Part shown: piece by piece, positions 57,640 to 64,000 of the stretch
How the letters are laid out: the number at the start of each line of letters is the position of its first letter
Position numbering within the stretch: the first letter of the stretch is position 1
Source of the DNA: Ganoderma boninense
Lineage: Eukaryota; Basidiomycota; Agaricomycetes; Polyporales; Polyporaceae
Length of the DNA: 64,000 nt
NCBI GenBank assembly: GCA_002900995.3
Contig: CM035304.1
Span: 206,877 to 270,876, forward strand
Direction: 5' to 3'
Position numbers and translations under genes: made by a program
The notes under the pieces: model-generated
What the model saw: the letters and a program-made list of their open reading frames with translations, nothing else
The model's database searches: none
Told to the model about the DNA's origin: nothing

Positions 57640-59580
57640 GAGCTTCAGCCAGTCGCCAGCACTGCCGGACGGACCCGGCGTCTGATGAACAACATGAACG
57701 CAGATGAGGGCCAGGCACGATGACTGTTAGTAGGACAGAGGTGACTCACACATTGCGGTTCACGAGCGATGGAGTCGTTGATTCGTGCCGGAGCAAGCTG
57801 TAGTCCGCCAAGGGGGCAACGAAGAAGATGGCGGCAATGCGAAATGAGGAGAGGAGTTGCCAGGCGGGGACTCGTAGACGCGGGCGCAAAGTCGGTGACT
57901 CGGGGGGAAACAAGATGGGTGCATGGGAGCAAAGGGGAGGGGAGTGTCCTGGGTACTGGGGCGCACGGCCATGTAAGTATCGATGTCGGGCCGTGCACCT
58001 CCGATACGTCCGAATTCTGCTTTTCCAACACATCGCCGCCCTGGATGGTCGCTTGCAGTCGTCTTGGTGCTGCAGGCGGCCGGGCGTCCCGACGCAGATC
58101 TGGCATCGGATATCTGGAATATGTGCGTCAACAACTGGAACGGAACGAGGATCGGGCCACGGAAAGTAGCCGCACCGTGAGAGTACACGGATGCTTCATT
58201 TGAAGACCCAGCCAGGGAGGGCCCGAGGACAGTGTAACGGAGCCGGTACACGGACATCTGGGCCAGCCCGAGATGAGATCGCCAGCCAAGCAAAAGCTTA
58301 ACTCACTATCAAAACGTTGCCAGGGCGGCCGTGGGGTAAGATAGGTTGACTGCGGCTTGTCGCTTGTCCACAGCAGGCAGCAATGGACGCCGGCATGTTT
58401 GTGGAACGGCTACTGCCATCGCCGAGGTGGGCAAGCGAGCACCTTACCCTCGGTGAATATTCCGTCATCGGGGCCTCGCATACGAGTGGAGACCGAGTTT
58501 CCGTACCCTGGGCATCGTCGAAACCGGCTTGAGCCAGCAGTCCTGGCCTGACTTGGCATTATATGCTTGATATGGCTGCAAAACGAAGAGCCCCGGGGCT
58601 GTGTACCTAAAAGCAACAATGGACAGTCCGCTGTACGGACGAATGATAGGACCGGGTACTCACGTGTGGGATGCACTTCATGCTAGCCGATACCTTGCCT
58701 CCAATTCGCAGGCGTGGCTACGAATTTGATGCTCTGGTCTTCAGGTCTGCTGAGGGATGCATGGACTAGAATATTTCCACACGACATATACTTGCACGGC
58801 GGCCGTCCTGCAGCTGCAACATACGTGCGTGGACATCGGTAACGATTTGATGGTTGCGTCCAAGATTCATCCGCATGTCGGCTGTGCCCATGGAGTGCCT
58901 GAGGGGTGCACTGGCCGAATTGCATGATCAAATCAACAGTGGACGGACATTCAAGCAAGCAGCGTCTTACCAGTACCGGGAGGACCTGGTCGGCCGCGGC
59001 GGATCGAGCCCGCATTGAAACTGTCGCTAGTTATCCGCTTGTTATGTGAGCATGATCGACACGCCGCGCGCGCGACAGACATGACGACCGGCTTTCGAGG
59101 CTGGCATCACAAGTCAGGACTCTGCGAACCGCACATTTGACGGCCCACTGCACATACGTCCTAGTGTACTGCGATGGCCCGAACACCTGAGTATTCGGGG
59201 AGAATCGTTAGGCAAATATTGACAGATGAACAAATGTTTCAAAGAGGACCGTCGAAACGTGAGGAGACACGGTTGGCGGCTCGGATGTACACAGCGATGG
59301 ACCGTCTCGCTCAAGCGTCGTTCAGGTGCCTGAATCTGGACCTGGCTGACAAAATAAACAATGCTAATGGGTGCTTACGTGCATCGTCTAGCGGAGTGCA
59401 GAGGAGCTGAACCGAAGCGTCGACAAGCCACATAGCTCGCTGCTGGCAGTGGCATTGTAAATTTGGCGAGCATCGGACGACGGGAAATGACAGCGCGTAC
59501 ACCCTCCGCACAAGGCCGACGTCTGCGTTCCAACTCGCGACGCAATGTGTTCTGCAGGCGAAACATGTGATGACATTTAT
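57640..59580 (-). pseudogene. decayed multi-intron gene with helicase-like motifs
   Basis: The minus strand shows a series of good donor sites (near 59377, 58973, 58663, 58308, 57745 and 57590), but no long frame joins them. Fragments fall in the order of a DEAD-box RNA helicase. VYALSF with PSKIQ-like sequence lies near 59485, a P-loop GPPGTGKT at 58963-58986, and QICVGTPGRL, typical of motif Ib, at 58073-58093. A weak DxDTYM tract at the motif II position follows. The intervening sequence is full of stops and frame changes. I read this as an old helicase gene, possibly Dbp5-like, in advanced decay. The P-loop is unusual for a DEAD-box protein, so the family assignment is tentative. Confidence 0.35.
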
Positions 59581-60029
59581 AAGCACTGGCCCGTGCATCA
59601 GCAAAAGTGAAAAAATGTCGGCCGGACGTGCGGACGCTGCCTCCACGGCTCATAAGCGCGCGGGCGCGCGATCCTGTCCGATTTTGGCGATGGGAGTGCG
59701 CTCCCTCGCAATCCTCGTAGTCTCGAGCGCCATTTGTGCGAGGGTGCCTGTGTGCACTCACTTGGGAAAAGATCATGTCAGTACACACGCAATGTAATCC
59801 TGTAGATTCCTAGGACAAAAGTCAGCGGAGAGACTGGTAATAAACACCAGACGACAGTAAGCTTCAACGCCACGTTGCGTTTGAGGTCATCGAGCGAGTC
59901 GTTGAAGTACTCCTCGCGCATCTTGAAGATGCGGCGGGGAGCGAGTCAGGGCCCAAGAATGCGTCCGAGCGCAGCAGACCTGGCTGCGAAGATCATACCT
60001 ATTGCAAATGTAAGCAGCCGCCGTTGGTG
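59581..60029. other. region downstream of the Plavaka transposase
   Basis: A minus-strand tract at about 59.8-59.95 kb reads FKMREEYFNDSLDDLKRNV followed by a hydrophobic stretch. It looks protein-like but is preceded by a stop and could not be assigned. Confidence 0.35.
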
Positions 60030-63000
60030 TTACATAGGTGCGAAGCCCAGCCGCGCCAACTCCGCCTCGTCCTCGCCCATCGAGACTTCGCCGTCCTCTG
60101 GCCCGAGAGCGCTGCTCTTGTCCTCGTCCTCATCCTCGTTATCCTCTGAGCTAACTGATTCGTCATCCATCTCATCATCAGAGCCCTCCCTCTCGCTGTC
60201 CGAGTCCCGAGGAGCCGCCACAGCAGAAGCCCCCATGTCTCGCTCATGATGGTCATACGCCTTGCCGCTAAGCTCCGTAATCGGCTCTGGAACCACGGAT
60301 GGAGCCTGCTGCGAGCGACCGGCACTGCCGCGTTGATGCCCAACGGCACCACCGTAGTACCTCATAAACATATCGCGGTCTACAAAACTGGAGAAGATAG
60401 TCAGCACTAGCGGATGGTCGAAAACAAAAGTACGCACATGCCGACATAATGGCAGTTCCAGTCAAGATCCTCCTCGTCTTTGCGACGTGCCACGCTGTAA
60501 CCAGGCAGTGCAGCGTCAGACTGCCCATGAGCGAAGGCGGGCATTAGATGGGCGGCACGAAGGACTTGCGCAGGGGACACAAAACCGAATGTGTCATCAT
60601 CAAGCGACGCCCACTTGAGTCGTGGCAGACGGCGTGCCTTGAATCCACCAGGCGCGCGAGTGTCTAAGTCGAACCAGCGGACCCAGAGGATGTGGATGAG
60701 CTCGGGTTCTGTGTCATCCTTGCCCTCGAGGTCGTCACCCGCAAGGTAAGCGTTAACGTGGAAGATTCCGAGGACGCGGGCATACAAGTAGGGGTGGGCT
60801 GCATCATCTTGCGCAACCATCATGATGTCTGGGTGTGTTCGTGGATTGATGGAGTCTTGGTCGCGACGCATGTCGTAACGGGTATAATTGACGCGAAGGA
60901 CCTTATGTTGATACAGTTTTTGACCTTCGATGCGCACTGAGAATAGGTCGTCATTTGTGGGGATGTAGTCCGGCGGCAACGCATCGCCACCTGGTAGGCG
61001 ACGAAGGAGATGTGCCTTCAGCTCGCGCTCGAAGTTCTGTAAGGCAGCAGTCAGCATCAGCACAGGTGACGACGCAGCAAGCGGAGAGTAAATATACCTC
61101 GCATGCAGCATCCCCTTCATTTTCATAGAGAAAATCGTCGAGGGTGACAGGATAGCGTGCTTCACGCGAAATGTGGTGATGCTGATCAGGTTGAGTAAGA
61201 GGGAGCGGCTGCGAGTCTTGAAACCGAAGTTGGAGCCGTCGTCCCTTGCGCGCTCGTGTCTTCACCGTCCTGCGCTTCCGTAGTTGCTGGTCCTGTGCTT
61301 GCGCCTTCGAAATCTTGCCTAGAACGGCAGCTCGCCGCACCTCCAAGCCGATCTGAAGGCCGAAAGTTGCATTTTTGTTTGTGCGCGCGTAGAAGCGCTT
61401 CGCCCGACGATGTTCGAACTCGCCCTGTTGTGTGTTAGAACAGAACAATTTGCGTCATGCGAGGACGCACCATCTGTGTGGTCTTGTTGTCTGTGGTGCC
61501 TGTTTCGGAGATCGTGCGGGCGTGATCGCCGAGACGATGATACTTCGGCGTATCTAGGACTGTAAATGCTTTGAATTTCGGCAGGAGTGCGGCGCCGCCG
61601 CTGGACGTAGCTGCTCCGGATGCCTGCATCTTCGCTGCTCGACGACGTTGTCGAGACTGCGTTTCCCTTGGCAGTTCCCTGGTCTGGTATCGCGGGCACA
61701 CCTGGCGGAGGAACGCTCGCATGGCCTGGCCGAGAGTGCGCGTTGCAGCGCTGAACGCTGAGATAGTAGAGTCGGAATGTAACTGGAGCTTGGCCAGCGC
61801 GTGCCACCGACCAAGCTCGAACAGCATGGTGATCACGATGGAATTCATAGGCTCCGGGAGCAGGCCCTCGAAGCACGGAATGGCGCACTAAGAGGACCGT
61901 TAGCAATGCAAGTGGAAGGCGGAATGACATGGCGTACCTTCAGGACCTGTTCGAAGTCCCGAGCAGCAAACTTCTTCATGCCAGAGACATTACCGCCAAA
62001 ACGCCGAATGATCGCTCGTCCGAATGTAGGGATCATCGAGAATCTGCAAGTAATTATTAGGACTGTTAAATTTGTGACGCACAGTGCTCCAAGTTATTAA
62101 TGCAAGCAAGAACGAACGCATAGAGTTACCGAATCCGAGCTGAGAGCTGAGATGTCTATGGGGCAGTGCAAGGGCAGGATTGGCACATGAGACTGACGCA
62201 CCGCTCATCCAACTTCTGGCATCCATCACGGCCCGTAGCGATCAAGATCCGGATGAGATGCATGAACGTGCCCTTCCAAACGCCGAGCTCGAACTCGTGC
62301 ATCAGGTCGGGCACGAACAGCTCATACACATTGCGTCCAAAAGACGCGAACCTCTCTGAGAACGCGGACTGTGACAGAACATCGGATCAGCAATTACAAG
62401 ATTAAGAGCGTGAGCAACGTACACGAGTGGGAGTCATCGAGAACAGGCTAAGCTTAGTGGCCTTGACGTTCTTGCCCTCGGGGGCTGTCCCCTCTTGAAA
62501 TATCCACTTGCGAACCATCCGGATGACATCATGGAGGACGCTGGAATCCTTGCGCGCGTGCTTGACCCGGTCTGCCATGTCGCATTCCATCCCCATCTTC
62601 CAAAAATATTTCCTATCTATCGTACAGTCTGGGCAGGCGTATTGCCCAAGGCACTTCAAGCACGCGACGAGGCATCTGAGTATACGATGTTAGCTGAGAG
62701 AGGAGGACCATCACCGCCAAAACCGTACTTACTTCTCCGGATAGTCAGCAGAATAAATAAATATACGCGGAAAGACGCGGCGCAGGATGCCGTCGGCACA
62801 AACAATAAGGAGTCCATACTCGTAGGCCTTCATGAAGTCATCGTCAAGCAAGAGCAGCCAGACTTGCCGAATGAGATCGTGCTTGATGAGCCTTATCACA
62901 GCCTCCGTTGGTGGTTCCCCGTAGCACTCTTGATAATATTGGAAGATATTTGTGGGTAGCTGCATGCAAAGAATGTGAGGTTGATGGAGTATATTCTTTG

Positions 63001-64000
63001 ATACGTACTTACTTACCGACGGGATGTACGCCAGATGGTGGGTGGAAAATGTTGTTGGTTTAAGCCGCAGGTACTTCGAAAGGTTCAGGAAGTAAGCGTA
63101 GATAGGCCAGAGAGATGCGGAGCCGAAGTCAGCCAGGCGTGTCGAGTCAGAATAGACCCCGATGGCCGCGATGACACGCTCGACATCTGGGGGATCCTCA
63201 GGGTTTGGAGGCTGCCGCTGGAGCTCTTCATGCTCGCGAATCATGGCGTTGGAGTTGTAAATGTCAGTGTAGAGTCGTTCGGGGGGAGTGTCCGGCTGCT
63301 CGGGGGTGGCCTGCTTGTGGAGGAGAGTGTGGGGGAACCAATGGAACTTGCGCGCTGTCTCGTCTGTGAATGCAGCCTTGATGACCTCGACGAAGGGACG
63401 ATACCAGATCTTCTTGATGTCCAAGTTATACGCATGTTCTTCATCTTCGTGCGTCTCGCCAGACTTTGGGAGAGCGATCCTGACGGAGCCCTCACGCCAT
63501 CCATCCTTCGCCGAGAACGCGCCCCCAGTTGCCCTGAACTCGTCCAGCTGCCGCTGGCCATCTTCAACTCGAAACCCATAGAGATCCTCCTTCTTGAATC
63601 GATCATCTGTGATGATATCGACGATGCGCTGGAGCTCGCCTGCGGACTTGGTGACAGACCCCGAATACTGCCATTCCATCAGCTTGAACGCGGACCAGTT
63701 GAGGAATGGTGCGAAGGAGTTGGCTGCGACGTCGCGTGCTTGAGTGAGCCACGTTCGAGCCGTGCTACCGAAGGGTTTGAGGGGATCGCGTTCGCGGGGG
63801 TCCGGAGGGGGGCGAAGGTGTGTGCCGGCATCAGCGAACGTGTCAAGGGTGAGCCCCTCCTCCGGGTCAGAGCGAGGAGCAGTCGTGTACCGCCTAAACA
63901 CGCCGAAGCGGTTGGGCGGCGTGTCGATTGGTGGATGCGCAGGCTGACGGGGGTGTACGGGTGCAGGTGCGGGCGCGGGTGCGGGCACGGGTGCGGGTGC
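60030..64000 (-). CDS. Plavaka-type transposase (5' end beyond window)
   Basis: Minus-strand exons: from beyond 64000 to 63017, then 62959-62733, 62675-62423, 62368-62202, 62043-61938, 61887-61471, 61424-61098, 61036-60439 and 60387-60030, about 1,145 residues in the window. The order of features fits Plavaka transposases of Agaricomycetes. An N-terminal MEWQYSGSVTKS region precedes KKIWYRPFVEVIKAAFTDE and the catalytic-domain part with AAIGVYSDSTRLADFGSASL. Then follow the cysteine pairs CLKCLGQYACPDC, the VPDLMHEFELGVWKG block and a C-terminal FVDRDMFMRYYGGAVGH region, ending in an acidic tail. It would catalyse cut-and-paste transposition of a CACTA-like element. No stop or frameshift is seen, so the copy may be recent. 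Element ends were not identified; the 5' end, with a repetitive Pro-Ala tract, leaves the window. Confidence 0.85.

Noticed and set aside
1..64000. tRNA, rRNA genes or CRISPR arrays
   Set aside because: No cloverleaf-compatible A/B boxes or rRNA blocks were recognised, and the spaced repeats seen are transposon or minisatellite repeats in a fungal genome.

Overview
The window looks like basidiomycete (Agaricomycete, probably wood-decay type) chromosomal DNA. Most genes are split by introns of about 50-100 nt with GTRNGT...YAG ends, coding DNA is GC-rich, and the right edge carries a Plavaka-type transposase, a transposon class known mainly from Agaricomycetes. Gene models were built by hand from splice signals and agreement between local paralogues; no alignments or searches were run. 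Two runs of exactly 100 N (9474-9573 and 49666-49765) are scaffold gaps.

Left part (1-8.6 kb): the 3' tip of an unknown gene, a ten-exon dynamin-type GTPase (748-3624), an F-box-like gene on the minus strand (4267-6169) and a decayed O-methyltransferase remnant (about 7.3-7.7 kb). From 8.6 to 18 kb come a long ankyrin-type gene and the first of six copies of a CoA-dependent (BAHD/condensation-like, HxxxD) acyltransferase gene.

The centre is built from segmental duplications. An inverted duplication places acyltransferase-1, acyltransferase-2 and an O-methyltransferase (about 14.6-23.15 kb) opposite O-methyltransferase, acyltransferase-4 and acyltransferase-5 (about 33.1-40.4 kb). The spacer of about 10 kb holds acyltransferase-3 and two F-box-like genes. 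A separate direct duplication copies ankyrin gene plus acyltransferase-1 (about 10.9-17.9 kb) to ankyrin gene plus acyltransferase-6 (49.77-56.3 kb). Copies are in different states. Acyltransferases 1, 2, 4 and 6 are intact on my models. Acyltransferase-3 has lost a splice acceptor that an upstream in-frame AG can replace, and acyltransferase-5 is a pseudogene. One methyltransferase is intact; the other is truncated and carries a stop codon. The acyltransferases share a TATAAGG core promoter about 90 bp before the start codon, so copies carry their own promoter.

The right part (41-49.5 kb) holds two damaged F-box-like copies, an Asp/Ser/Pro repeat protein whose 5' side was hit by a 521-bp hAT-like MITE with a perfect 8-bp target duplication, and a 1,073-residue protein of unknown function with a duplicated CX2CX6C cysteine cluster. 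After the second duplication, 56-60 kb contains minisatellite DNA and a heavily decayed helicase-like gene. The window ends inside the Plavaka transposase (60030 to beyond 64000, minus strand).

The co-duplicated acyltransferases and methyltransferase would be consistent with tailoring of a small molecule. No polyketide synthase, terpene cyclase, NRPS or P450 core gene is visible here, so that is an inference about function only.
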